From assembly GCA_051453625.1 (NCBI GenBank), contig JBOZIK010000001.1, positions 178,955,638 to 179,019,637 on the forward strand: a stretch of DNA of 64,000 nt. The letters run 5' to 3'. Position numbers and translations under genes: made by a program. Every line of letters begins with the position of its first letter. Position 1 is the first letter of the stretch. Origin of the DNA: Welwitschia mirabilis (Eukaryota; Gnetophyta; Gnetopsida; Welwitschiales). This document shows, piece after piece, positions 12,701 through 23,358 of the stretch. A model generated the notes under the pieces. The model was not told the DNA's origin. It searched no databases and saw only the letters and a list, made by a program, of their open reading frames with translations.

Positions 12701-13520
12701 GGACTAAAGACTAGGCTGATTAGCCCTTAGTAAGTAGTTAAATACCACCATCTCCTCATATGTGAAATGCCAATCATATCCATAAATGCACTAAGTCTTA
12801 CAGATAGTGGTGGATCCAAAAAATTGCTAGCTTGCATCCTATAAGGGTCACCTCACCTGAGAATAGCAAAAATAAATAAGCTGAAGGAAAGGAAAAGAAT
12901 CATCATTATGCTTTCTTAAGAGACTGCCCACCCAAAAGCACTGAAATGGAGATAAAACCATCAGGGAAAAATCCTATAATAACCACTTCAGATCTAGAAG
13001 AAACTAGAAAGATTAAGAAGTCCTACAAAATCTGGATCTGAGTATATTACAAGAGATAAAGCAATGCATAGGAAGAGGGACATTCCTCTAACAGTTAAAG
13101 AGATACCTATTTAAAGAATAGCCTATAGACTTTTAGATCTACTTTTCCATCCAGCCAACATTTAGCTTTCTATTAGAGGAGCCTATCCAAAATTTGCAGC
13201 ATAAAAATGATAGAAAGAATTACAAAGTTCTGCCCAAAAGGTATGAAGATAAAGCCACTATTTGACGCCATACTCTATTTTTCTATGTATCTTTTAGCTG
13301 TTGAATTGACATTAGTTTGATAAAATGTTAGAACTTGATCTCTTTAATAGTCTAGATAATTTGGAAATCCTTTTGTTTGAAAATTTTTCGTTCCTTACTT
13401 TCCAAATTTGGTAAATGCACACTATTATAAGAAATTTCATGATTCTGTGCTGGGTGGCCCTAGAGTTGTGCTTTCTTTTCAGCTAGATACATACCTCCTT
13501 TCATGATTAATCTAGAGGGA
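9722..13520 (-). mobile_element. LINE-C 3' region with poly(A) end, repeated around two gaps
   Basis: The minus strand downstream of the LINE-C zinc-binding domain. The 3' terminus is at the T run on the + strand near 9725-9732, the poly(A) tail read in reverse. A second copy of that terminus has a longer T run at about 9161-9179. Three diverged segments overlap. 9935-10800 corresponds to 10901-11765, across the gap at 10801-10900. 11561-12493 corresponds to 12594-13520, across the gap at 12494-12593. Collapsed, the region would be about 2 kb. Near 13440-13340 and 12420-12340 the minus strand still reads like the C-terminal end of ORF2 (NSVHLPNLESKERKIFKQ). I could not recognise an RNase H domain. 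The 78-codon + strand frame at 11792-12028 lies in this region and is probably accidental. Confidence 0.65.
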
Positions 13521-13698
13521 TAAGGCCAACCAGGCTTAAAGATGTCCTAAGAAGAAGGGAATAAGGAGAAGATTCAAAGAAAAGGTAATTTCTAGATTCA
13601 TCAACCGAGCTGCATAGGACACATAATGAATCAGTTTGTATCCCTCTCTTGATTAATCTATCTTTGGTGAACATTCTATTAATACAAGCCATCCACAC
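13507..13698 (-). pseudogene. LINE-C ORF2: zinc-binding (zf-RVT-like) domain
   Basis: This 63-codon minus-strand frame reads CINRMFTKDRLIKRGIQ, then CVLCSSVDESRNYLFFES. The layout (basic helix, TKDRL, then C-x2-C with a downstream acidic/aromatic block) is that of the zinc-binding domain after the RT of plant L1-type LINEs. In the family the last block usually ends in a His/Cys-bearing HLFF.C; here it reads YLFFES, so later zinc ligands look lost. It sits about 1 kb downstream of the RT ADD box, as expected. Confidence 0.75.
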
Positions 13699-13805
13699 AA
13701 TGAAAGAATATTTTGGAAGGGCAAAATGGTTCTAGATTAGATCATACCATTCAAACTTTAGAACTTTCCTACATAAATACTAATAAAATGAAGCTATGGA
13801 AAAAG

Positions 13806-13833
13806 NNNNNNNNNNNNNNNNNNNNNNNNNNNN
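13806..13833. other. Assembly gap, 28 N
   Basis: Short N run in the LINE-C ORF2 between RT and zinc-binding domain. Unlike the 100-N gaps, its flanks do not repeat one another. Confidence 0.9.
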
Positions 13834-15660
13834 ATCAATAGAAATTTGCACATAGCCATCTAGAAGGGGTCTGAGTTTAAGAATCTTTTTTATGATCCAT
13901 GAATTATTTTGTTTAACTTGATATTGCCAAATGTTTACTTATTTAAAGTAGAATTCATTGCACCATTTTACCCATAGAGTATTTTTCTTAAGAGCAAGGT
14001 CCTAGAGCTGAGTAACCACTAGGACTTTATTCATCAAAATGGTATCTATAAATCTAAGTTCCCCTACTTTTTTCGGTTTTACCAAACTATGCTAAGAAAT
14101 AGGAGCATTTTTAGATTGTTTTGAGTTCCCTATCCACATAAAATGTTTTTATAAAGAATTAATTTCATGTAGAACTTTATTTGGGAGAATAAAAACCCTA
14201 CACTAGAAGGAAGATAGAGACTGAAGCACAACCTTAATCAAAATACATCGTCTTGTATATGATAAGAATTTTATGGTCCAAGATCTGATTTTTCTTGTTA
14301 CACTAATAATAAGGAAAGATAGTCATAGACAGATAATTTTTTAGAGTTTAGAGGAACCCCCAAGTATCTAACTAGAAGGGCCCCTTTAGAGAAGCCCAAA
14401 AAATGGAAGAGTCTGTCTTTTTGCCTAGGGGTAATAACTTCAAAAATGCTTGGCTCTTTAAGAAGTTAGCCTCAATACTAAAGACCTCCTTAAAATGTTC
14501 TAGAATTTGTTTTAACAAGTATATAAACATATAATTTGCTTTACTAAAGATGAAAAGATCATCTGCATAGCATAGGTGAGTGATTTACAACTTTTTCCAT
14601 TTAGGATAAAAGTGAAAATTAGGATGACAAGTTAGCTTCTTTAGACATCTTAAAAAATATTCCATAATAATGTAGAAAAGTTAAGGGAACAATAGATTGC
14701 CTTGTCTAAGGCCTCTTTTGCCTTGAAAATAACCTACCAAACCCTCATTAATGAGAATTAAAAAGAAAGAATTAGTAACACATGCTTTAATCCATTTAAT
14801 CACTTTGAAATAAAAACCTATTACTTCTATCAAATTGAAAAGAAAATGCTGAGATATTAAATCATAAGCCTTCTTAAGGTCAATCTTCAAATCACATCGA
14901 GGGCTAATTCTGTTCCTTATGTAATGTTAGATAATTTCTTGTGCAAGAAAAATATTACGGATAATACTTCTGTGGGGGATAAATGCCCCTTGATTATCCA
15001 CTATGATGTTATCTAACACTGCTTTTAACCTGTAAGCTATAATCATCAATATGGCTTTGTAAATAACATTACAACATGCAATCAGATGAAAATTAAAAGC
15101 CATATTATGTGAAAGCAATTTGGAAATCAGAGCAATGGCTTTGGAATTAATGATTTTAGGCATACAAAAATTATTGAAAAAAATTCTTCACTGCTTTATA
15201 GACTTCTTAAACTATGATATTGCAGGTCAATTTAAAAAATTTTGTGGAGAAGCTATCTAGTCCAGGAGCTTTATCATTTTCAATTAAGAAGAAGGGATTT
15301 TGAATTTCCTCATTAGATATTGATTTGCATAAACTAATATAATGATGCTCTGAAACTGAGGGGCCATCAGNNNNNNNNNNNNNNNNNNNNNNNNNNNNNN
15401 NNNNNNNNNNNNNNNNNNNNNNNNNNNNNNNNNNNNNNNNNNNNNNNNNNNNNNNNNNNNNNNNNNNNNNGACACTAAGGGGCCATTAGCTATAATAGAA
15501 GTATCTAAGTTAGATACCCTTACCTCATTACTTAGTAGATCCTTGAATAATGAAATGAAATTATTATTGATTTCCTCTTGATTATTCAGCAAGTTTTCAT
15601 TTACATCATAGATTGCATTAATCATAGAGGTATTATTCATTTGTTTTATATAGGCATGGA
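13834..15660 (-). pseudogene. LINE-C ORF2: reverse transcriptase domain
   Basis: Minus-strand frames follow the RT of an L1-type LINE in order. 15640-15500 is the lead-in (NNNFISLFKDLL). 15163-14930 reads LIACCNVIYKAI, AYRLKAVLDNIIVDNQGAFI and HRSIIRNIFLAQEI. 14890-14681 contains MKIDLKKAYD (motif A with its Asp kept) and KRGLRQGNLLFP (family QGD changed to QGN). Near 14590-14550 is YADDLFIFSK, the catalytic ADD box, intact. Downstream, a worn thumb region continues to about 14300. Both key catalytic motifs survive, and there are fewer stops than in the other LINEs here, so LINE-C looks like the youngest LINE in the window. A 100-N gap at 15371-15470 has a short overlap repeated on both sides (GGGGCCATCAG-like). 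Confidence 0.85.
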
Positions 15661-16164
15661 AAAACGAAGAGTTTAAGTCCCCCTTAGTAGCCCATCTTAT
15701 TGGCTCTTTGATTATTTAGCTGAAATTCTTGAGAGAGAAAGGAATTGTACTTTACAATGGCTTTTTTTAGCAATGAAAAGATCAGAACACTGTGGGGATT
15801 CTTCTATCTAATTTTGGATGGTTTGGAGCTTAAGATTTACTTTTTGAATATGCTGACCAAGGAATCTTGATTTTTTAGCAAAATTAACTTTAAAAACTAC
15901 CTTAATTTGATGTAGTTTCTTATGCAAGGCTGTCAAGGAGTTAGACGGTGCAGTGGCATTCCATGAAGACTAGATAGTAGTAAGGAACTCATTGTCATCA
16001 CATCAAAAATTATAAAATCTAAATAGAGGTTTGATTTTAAGGCCTTTAGAGATATTAATGACACTTGGGAAGTGATCTGAGAGGCCTAGGGAAAGGAACT
16101 CAGTAATTAAGTAAGGAAAGGAATCTAACCACATTGAATTTATAAGAACTCTATCCAGCTTACA

Positions 16165-16752
16165 TTAGACTCTTCTATGCATAATCTGCTTATCCAACCA
16201 AGTGAAAAGATAGTAGCAATGTTTTAGATCAAAGAGGTAAGTTCCCAAGAAAAGATTTTGGAGCTTTTCTATATCCTTAAGAGTAACAGGAAATCCATTG
16301 AGTCTTTCTTCTGGTCGAGAAATGTAGTTGAAATCCCCTAATAGTATCCATGACATGTTTACTATCTGGTTAAAATTTCTAATATCATTCCATAGCAGAA
16401 GTCTCTCTTTATGTAAATTGAAGGCATATATAAAGGAACTATAAAAATGAGAGCCATTAAAAAATAGTTCGCAGTGAATGGCTTGAAGCGACGTGGCTTT
16501 CACAACTAGCTAAACTTTTTTTGGGTTCCATAATATCAGAATCCTTTCATAAGAGGTGCTAGAAAAATTATGACAAAACTTTCACGAGTCATTTGAGATG
16601 CAGTTTCTAGCTATATGATCTACTCTATCATCTTGAAATTTAGTTTCTAAGATTACAAAAATACTAATATTCTGCATGGTAATAAAACTATATATATGTT
16701 GTTGTTTTCCTAGGCCATTTAGGCCTCTGATATTCCATGTTACTATTCTCAT
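16165..16752 (-). pseudogene. LINE-C ORF2: APE-type endonuclease domain
   Basis: ORF2 probably starts with the ATG at 16752-16750 on the minus strand. The peptide opens MRIVTWNIRGLNGLGK, the usual start of a plant LINE endonuclease, whose Asn helps bind metal. ILETKFQDDR follows, containing the catalytic Glu of the LETK box. Further on come a stop, FYSSFIYAFN, then WILLGDFNYI with the GDFN catalytic box near 16360-16330. FTWLDKQIMHRR near 16200-16165 ends the domain. This endonuclease nicks the genomic target so that reverse transcription can be primed there. At least two in-frame stops break it. The start is chosen because the motif begins at the Met itself. Confidence 0.85.
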
Positions 16753-17284
16753 GTTACAGATTTAGAGAAATCGGTACCCCCTTTTCCCCTTCCGCTTTTA
16801 GATTTATGTTGGTTTAACATGTTAATAGATGGTTTGTGTTTTTCATGTTTCTAAGGACTGATATTCGTTGGTGTAATATCTATGCTTAAGCATACATCAT
16901 TATTAAAAATAGGGGCTTAGTCATGGAGTAAATAACCTTGAATATTATCCTAAGCATCGAGATCTTCTGCTGAAGGAGCATCTTTGCCGATAGCATGATT
17001 GATAGAGAGCCATGTTAAGACACAGTATCACTTTTAGATGGACTCTCTTCCCAACTGCTATTTCCTTCATAATAAACTCTGACATCTCGAGATAAAGAGA
17101 AAATCTAAGCCTTCCCTTTGGCTGATAATGGTTGCAGCATGGAAGGGGTTCTATTTCCTTCTTCATTAGCAGGTCTACCAACGGTACCCAATGGGGTATC
17201 ACTATTATCATAACGCACAGCTGGGAGAATAGGATGTGTCTGGGTGCTTAGATTTATAGGGACAGATGAGTTAAAACTTATTGA
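16753..17284 (-). mobile_element. LINE-C upstream part, possibly ORF1 tail
   Basis: Minus-strand DNA before the ORF2 start. A 62-codon frame (17293-17105) and an 88-codon frame (17211-16945) overlap here. Their peptides are Ser/Pro-rich and show no recognisable RNA-binding or zinc-knuckle motif. Position suggests the end of ORF1 and the spacer before ORF2. The segment stops abruptly where Copia-1 coding sequence begins on the other strand. Confidence 0.4.
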
Positions 17285-19375
17285 GATCTTCAAAATGGCT
17301 TGAAGAAGGCTTTAGATGGAAAAGCAAAACAACCAGAGGCCATGACCGACGAGCAATGGGATGAGTTAGAAGAAAAGGCTTTGACGGTAATTCAGTTATG
17401 TTTATCCAAGGAGGTTCTTTATAAAGTCATTAGTGAAGCCACTGCTGCTAGTCTATGGGTGAAACTGGAAGCACTATACATGACGTAAAGCCTTGCCAAC
17501 AAGCTTCGACTCAAGGAGTGTCTATTCACCATTCGCATGTCTAAAGATACTCCTATTCAAGCACATCTCAATAAGCTTAGTTCAATTATAATGGATCTGG
17601 AAAATCTTAATGTGAATATTGAAGATGAAGATAAAGCTATGTTATTAATTGTCTCTTTACCTCTACCTAGAGGTATTTTAAGAAAATTATGTTGTATGGT
17701 GGTTTAGACACCTTATTTGTTGCAGATGTTAAAGCCCATATTTTANNNNNNNNNNNNNNNNNNNNNNNNNNNNNNNNNNNNNNNNNNNNNNNNNNNNNNN
17801 NNNNNNNNNNNNNNNNNNNNNNNNNNNNNNNNNNNNNNNNNNNNNCTTTGACAGCAATTCAGTTATGTTTATCCAAGGAGGTTCTTCATAAAGTCATTAG
17901 TGAAGCCACTGTTGCTAGTCTATGGCTGAAACTAGAAGTACTATACATGATGTAAAGCCTTGCCAACAAGCTTCAACTCAAGGAGCGTCTATTCACCATT
18001 CGCATGTCTAAAGGTACTCCTGTTTAAGCACATCTCAATAAGCTTAATTCAATTATAATGGATCTGGAAAATCTTGATGTGCATATTGAAGATGAAGATA
18101 AAGCTATGTTGTTAATTGTCTCTTTACCTACTACCTATAGGCATTTTAAGGAAATTATGTTGTATGGTGTTTTAGACACCTTATCTTCTGAAGATGTTAA
18201 AGCCCATATTTTGTTAAAAGAAAAGTTTAATTTAGAGTTTCACTCTAAAGACAAGGGTGAAGGTCTGATAATTAGAGGTCGAAGTCATAATCATGTACAT
18301 ATAAGAAATTACAGTAAGTCCAGGTTAAATTCTAGAGGATGTAAGTGCAATGCTAAAAGTTGTCGATATTGTAAAAAATTTGGACATGAGCTTTCTGAAT
18401 GTTATAAATTGAAAAATAAACAGGATTGGGAAGTANNNNNNNNNNNNNNNNNNNNNNNNNNNNNNNNNNNNNNNNNNNNNNNNNNNNNNNNNNNNNNNNN
18501 NNNNNNNNNNNNNNNNNNNNNNNNNNNNNNNNNNNTAGGTATTTTAAGAAAATTATGTTGTATGGTGGTTTAGACACCTTATTTTTTGAAGATGTTAAAG
18601 CCCATATTTTATTAAAAGAAAAGTTTAATTTAGAGTTTCACTATGAAGACAAGGGTGAAGGTCTAATAATTAGAGGTCAAAGTCGTAATCATGTATGTAC
18701 AAGAAATTACAGTAAGTCCAGGTCAAATTCTAGAGGACATAAGTGCAATACTAAAACTTGACGATATTGTAAAAAATTTGGATATGAGCTTTCTGAATGT
18801 TATAAATTAAAAAATAAACAGGATTGGGAAGTAAAGAAGAATCACCTCAACAGTTCGCAGAGGCAAGCATCATTGAAACTGATACTGAAGGTGATGTATT
18901 GTTGTCTAAATCTTCTACTGATTATAGAAGTTTATCTCATTGGATTCTTGATTCGGGTTGTACTTTTCACATCTGTCCTCATCGNNNNNNNNNNNNNNNN
19001 NNNNNNNNNNNNNNNNNNNNNNNNNNNNNNNNNNNNNNNNNNNNNNNNNNNNNNNNNNNNNNNNNNNNNNNNNNNNNNNNNNNNTATGTTGTATGGTGGT
19101 TTAGACACCTTGTCTTTTGAAGATGTTAAAGCCCATCTTTTGTCAAAAGAAAAGTTTGATTCAGAGTTTCACTCTGAAGACAAGGGTGAAGGTCTGATAA
19201 TTAGAGGTCAAAGTCGTAATCATGTACATATAAGAAATTACAGTAACTCCAGGTCAAATTCTAGAGGACATAAGTCCAATGCTAAAACTTGTCAATATTG
19301 TAAAAAATTCAGACATGAGCTTTCTGAATGTTATAAATTAAAAAATAAATAGGATAGGGAAGTAAATAAGAATCA
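17285..19375 (+). pseudogene. Copia-1 gag (UBN2-type) with CCHC zinc knuckle, in several overlapping copies
   Basis: The first copy opens QNGLKKALDGKAKQ and continues AIQLCLSKEVLHKV..., MSKDTPIQAHLNKL and DEDKAMLLIVSLP, all typical of copia gag, which coats the genomic RNA. It restarts after the gaps at 17846, 18536 and 19085. The best copy of the C-terminal part is 18058-18435. It ends in CRYCKKFGHELSECYKLKNK, a C-x2-C-x4-H-x4-C knuckle with all four ligands. In the 18536 copy a TGA replaces the first Cys codon. In the 19085 copy the ligands remain but Gly before His is Arg. Rewinding makes the real copy number uncertain. Confidence 0.85.
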
Positions 19376-20110
19376 CCCTCAACAGTTCGTAGAGGCAAGC
19401 ATCATTGAAACTCATACTGAAGGTGATGTATTGTTGTCTGAATCTTCTACTAATGATAGAAGTTCATCTCATTGAATTCTTGATTCAGGTTGTACTTTTC
19501 ACATCTATCCTCATCGAGATTGGTTTACGATCTTTAAACCTATTTGTTCTGATATTGTTTTAATGGGTAATGATACCCAGTGTAAGGTCAAAGGGATAGG
19601 AATTATTCAGATCAAAAGCGATGATGGAATTGTTAGGATTCTTGACGAAGTACGCTTTGTTCCTGACCTTAAATGAAACTTAATCTCATTAGGTACTCTT
19701 GAATCAAAAGGGTACAAATATGTCACTGAAGGTGGAGTTCTCAAGATTATTAAAGGTGCNNNNNNNNNNNNNNNNNNNNNNNNNNNNNNNNNNNNNNNNN
19801 NNNNNNNNNNNNNNNNNNNNNNNNNNNNNNNNNNNNNNNNNNNNNNNNNNNNNNNNNNNAACTGATACTGAAGGTGATGTATTGTTGTCTGAATCTTCTA
19901 CTGATCATAGAATTTCATCTCATTGGATTCTTGATTTGGGTTGTACTTTTCACATCTATCCTCATCGAGATTGGTTTACGACCTTTAAACCTATCTGTTC
20001 TAGTATTGTTTTAATGGGTAATGATACCTAGTGTAAGGTCAAAGGAATAGGAACTGTTCAGATCAAAAGCGATGATGGAATTGTTAGGACTCTTAATGAA
20101 GTACGCTTTG
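18824..20110 (+). pseudogene. Copia-1 aspartic protease region, overlapping copies
   Basis: HWILDSGCTFHICPH at about 18940-18984 contains the D-S-G active-site triad of the retroelement protease that cuts the polyprotein. The second copy near 19475-19515 keeps DSG but has a stop before ILDSG. The third, near 19922-19965, reads LDLGCTFHIYPHRDWF, so DSG has become DLG. Downstream text (VLMGNDT, then the VRFVPDL-like block near 19640-19670 and 20095-20125) fits the rest of the domain. Gaps at 18985-19084 and 19760-19859 separate the copies. Confidence 0.8.
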
Positions 20111-20199
20111 TTCCTGACCTTAAATAAAACTTAATCTCATTAGGTACTCTTGAATCAAAAGGGTACAAATATGTCACTGAAGGTGGAGTTCTCAAAATT

Positions 20200-20813
20200 A
20201 GTAAAGGTGCTCTTGTTATGTTTAAGGATAACCGTTGTAATAGCCTATATGTTTTGCAAGGTTCTACAGTTACAGGTTCTTCAGCTGTTTCAACTTCTAT
20301 ATCTGAATCAGACATGACTCGCTTGTGGCACATGCGGCTAGGTCACATGAGTGAAAAAGGTATGCACATCCTAAATAAGAAATATCATCTCTATGATTAA
20401 CATCTTGGTAAATTAGAATTTTGTGAACATTGTATTTTTGGCAAACAAAAATGAGTANNNNNNNNNNNNNNNNNNNNNNNNNNNNNNNNNNNNNNNNNNN
20501 NNNNNNNNNNNNNNNNNNNNNNNNNNNNNNNNNNNNNNNNNNNNNNNNNNNNNNNNNTAGTAGCCTATATGTTGTACAAGGTTCTACACTTACAGGTTCT
20601 TCAGCTATTTCAACTTCTATACTTGAATCAGACATGACTCGCTTGTGGCACACGCGGCTAGGTCACATGAGTGAAAAGGATATGCACATCCTAATTAAGA
20701 AAGATCATCTCTATGGTTAACATCTTGGTAAATTAGAATTTTGTGAATGTTGTGTTTTTGGTAAACAAAAATGAGTAAGTTTCTCTACTGTAATTCATTG
20801 CACTAAAGGTGTG
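20200..20813 (+). pseudogene. Copia-1 GAG-pre-integrase region, two overlapping copies
   Basis: 20218-20397 reads [13 protein letters not shown], then [20 protein letters not shown], the His-containing zinc-binding lead-in of copia integrase. The second copy, after the gap at 20458-20557, reads [17 protein letters not shown] at about 20642-20700. The third ligand pair (FCEHC in copy 1, FCECC in copy 2) lies near 20420-20440 and 20740-20755, followed by FGKQK and a TGA. Single-base differences separate the copies. Confidence 0.8.
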
Positions 20814-21374
20814 NNNNNNNNNNNNNNNNNNNNNNNNNNNNNNNNNNNNNNNNNNNNNNNNNNNNNNNNNNNNNNNNNNNNNNNNNNNNNNNNNNNNNNN
20901 NNNNNNNNNNNNNNNNNNNNNNNNNNNNNNNNNNNNNNNNNNNNNNNNNNNNNNNNNNNNNNNNNNNNNNNNNNNNNNNNNNNNNNNNNNNNNNNNNNNN
21001 NNNNNNNNNNNNNNNNNNNNNNNNNNNNNNNNNNNNNNNNNNNNNNNNNNNNNNNNNNNNNNNNNNNNNNNNNNNNNNNNNNNNNNNNNNNNNNNNNNNN
21101 NNNNNNNNNNNNNNNNNNNNNNNNNNNNNNNNNNNNNNNNNNNNNNNNNNNNNNNNNNNNNNNNNNNNNNNNNNNNNNNNNNNNNNNNNNNNNNNNNNNN
21201 NNNNNNNNNNNNNNNNNNNNNNNNNNNNNNNNNNNNNNNNNNNNNNNNNNNNNNNNNNNNNNNNNNNNNNNNNNNNNNNNNNNNNNNNNNNNNNNNNNNN
21301 NNNNNNNNNNNNNNNNNNNNNNNNNNNNNNNNNNNNNNNNNNNNNNNNNNNNNNNNNNNNNNNNNNNNNNNNNN
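20814..21374. other. Assembly gap, 561 N, flanks repeated
   Basis: N run between two copies of a roughly 66-base segment (20748-20813 and 21375-21440) encoding FGKQK and the start of the integrase core. The long open frames drawn through it are artefacts. Confidence 0.95.
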
Positions 21375-21434
21375 CGTTGTGTTTTTGGTAAACAAAAATG
21401 AGTAAGTTTCTCTACGATAATTCATTACACTAAA

Positions 21435-22200
21435 GGTGTGCTGGATTATATTCACTCTGATTTATGGGGATCGTCTAAGGTTTCTTCTATTAGTGGTCAT
21501 CATTTTATGATGACGATTATTAATGATTATTCTCGTAAAGTATGGGTTCATTTTCTACAGCATAAAAATGAGGCTTTATCTACTTTCAAACAATGGAAAA
21601 TGCTTGTTAAAAATTAGACAAGTAGAAAGATTAAGAAAATTAGAACTGATAATGGATTAGAATTTTGTTCAAGTAATTTTAATGAGTTTTTTGCTAACAA
21701 TGGAATTTCTTGACATAAAACTTTAGTTGGCATACCACAACAGAATGGTGTTATAAAACGCATGAACAGAACTTTACTTGAAAGGGCTTATTGTATGCTT
21801 TCTAATGCAAACCTATGGCAATGATGTGATTTATGGGCTGAAGCAATTTCTACAGCTTGTTATCTCGTCAATCGATCTCCACATTCCTCACTGAAGTTTG
21901 ACATTCCATAAGAGATTTGATCAGGTAATCCTATTAACTACTCTTAGTTAAAAATATTTGGTTATCCAGCATTCACCCATATCAATAATGGTAAACTAGC
22001 ACCTAGAGCTGTTAAATGTATATTTCTTGGTTATGCTTCTGAATCAAAAGGATACCGTTTGTGGTGTCCTGAGTTGCATAAGGTAATTCTTAGTAGAGAT
22101 GTAACATTTAATGAGGATGCTTTGCTTACTTCTCAGATAGATTCTACTGTCTCCTCCTCTTCTTCTTCTTTTTCTTCTTCTTCCTCTTCTCAAGATATTA
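21435..22200 (+). pseudogene. Copia-1 integrase catalytic core
   Basis: LDYIHSDLWGSSKV contains the first catalytic Asp, and IRTDNGLEFCSSNF contains the second. The third position, 35 residues on, reads QQNGVIKRMNRTLLERA, where the catalytic Glu before Arg has become Lys (a GAA-to-AAA type change). NDYSRKVWVHFLQHKNE lies between. Two or more in-frame stops are present. Integrase would insert the cDNA into the genome; this copy cannot. After the core come the FLGYASESKGYRLW block (about 22025-22062) and a serine-rich linker (22150-22190), common before the RT of copia elements. Confidence 0.85.
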
Positions 22201-22248
22201 TAGATCAAAAGTCTAACAAGCAGGTGGAGTTAGAGGTTACATCCTCTC

Positions 22249-22468
22249 NNNNNNNNNNNNNNNNNNNNNNNNNNNNNNNNNNNNNNNNNNNNNNNNNNNN
22301 NNNNNNNNNNNNNNNNNNNNNNNNNNNNNNNNNNNNNNNNNNNNNNNNNNNNNNNNNNNNNNNNNNNNNNNNNNNNNNNNNNNNNNNNNNNNNNNNNNNN
22401 NNNNNNNNNNNNNNNNNNNNNNNNNNNNNNNNNNNNNNNNNNNNNNNNNNNNNNNNNNNNNNNNNNNN
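22249..22468. other. Assembly gap, 220 N
   Basis: N run between the Ser-rich linker and the start of the RT of Copia-1. The flanks are not duplicates, so it is a true missing stretch. Confidence 0.9.
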
Positions 22469-23128
22469 ACCTTCATCTTATTCAAAAGCTATTTCGTGTA
22501 CTGACTCTTTTAAGTGGCTAATGGTAATGAACAAAGAAATGGATAGTCTTCATAAAAATAACACTTGAAGTTTGTGTGAACTTCCATCTAAAAAACATCC
22601 TTTGAACTGTAAGTAGATCTACAAGAAAAAGGAAGGAATCCTCGGAGTTGAAAATGCAAGATGGAAATCACAATTGGTTGTCAAAGCCTACAATCAAAAA
22701 GNNNNNNNNNNNNNNNNNNNNNNNNNNNNNNNNNNNNNNNNNNNNNNNNNNNNNNNNNNNNNNNNNNNNNNNNNNNNNNNNNNNNNNNNNNNNNNNNNNN
22801 NTGGTTGTCAAAGGCTACAATTAAAAGGAAAGTATAGATTTTCATGAAATTTTTTCACCTATAGTTTTTCATACTTTGAGTCATATACTACTGGCATTTG
22901 TTGTCTTATTTAACATGGAGTTAAAACAACTCGATGGAAAAATGGCATTCTTACATGGAGATCTTAATGAACAAATCTATATGAACCAGCCTGAGGGTTT
23001 CATAACCCCAGAAAAGGAACGTTATGTGTGTCGCCTAAACAAATTACTATATGACCTGAAATAAGCTCCACGATAGTGGTACAAGAAGTTTGATGCATTT
23101 ATGATTGAATAAGGTTATCGCAGAAGTC
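22469..23128 (+). pseudogene. Copia-1 reverse transcriptase, N-terminal half
   Basis: WLMVMNKEMDSLHKNNT opens the RT. The ARWKSQLVVKAYNQK block follows, then a rewinding 100-N gap at 22702-22801. Next come DFHEIFSPIVFHTLSHILLA, KQLDGKMAFLHGDLNEQIYM (motif A, Asp kept, the usual Val after it changed to Gly), QPEGFITPEKERYVCRLNK and LLYDLK followed by a stop. The part that would hold the catalytic YVDD box falls in the 230-N gap at 23129-23358, so its state is unknown. Confidence 0.85.
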
Positions 23129-23358
23129 NNNNNNNNNNNNNNNNNNNNNNNNNNNNNNNNNNNNNNNNNNNNNNNNNNNNNNNNNNNNNNNNNNNNNNNN
23201 NNNNNNNNNNNNNNNNNNNNNNNNNNNNNNNNNNNNNNNNNNNNNNNNNNNNNNNNNNNNNNNNNNNNNNNNNNNNNNNNNNNNNNNNNNNNNNNNNNNN
23301 NNNNNNNNNNNNNNNNNNNNNNNNNNNNNNNNNNNNNNNNNNNNNNNNNNNNNNNNNN
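23129..23358. other. Assembly gap, 230 N
   Basis: N run replacing the second half of the Copia-1 RT, including the expected YVDD region. The flanks are not duplicates. Confidence 0.9.

Noticed and set aside
17380-20720. Tandem array of gag and protease genes
   Set aside because: Each repeat begins right after a 100-N gap and overlaps the text before it, so an assembly effect explains it better than a real array.
20733-21455. Long open frames of about 200-240 codons on both strands
   Set aside because: They consist almost wholly of N from the 561-N gap. The same applies to 36011-36769, 22059-22568 and other frames that span gaps.
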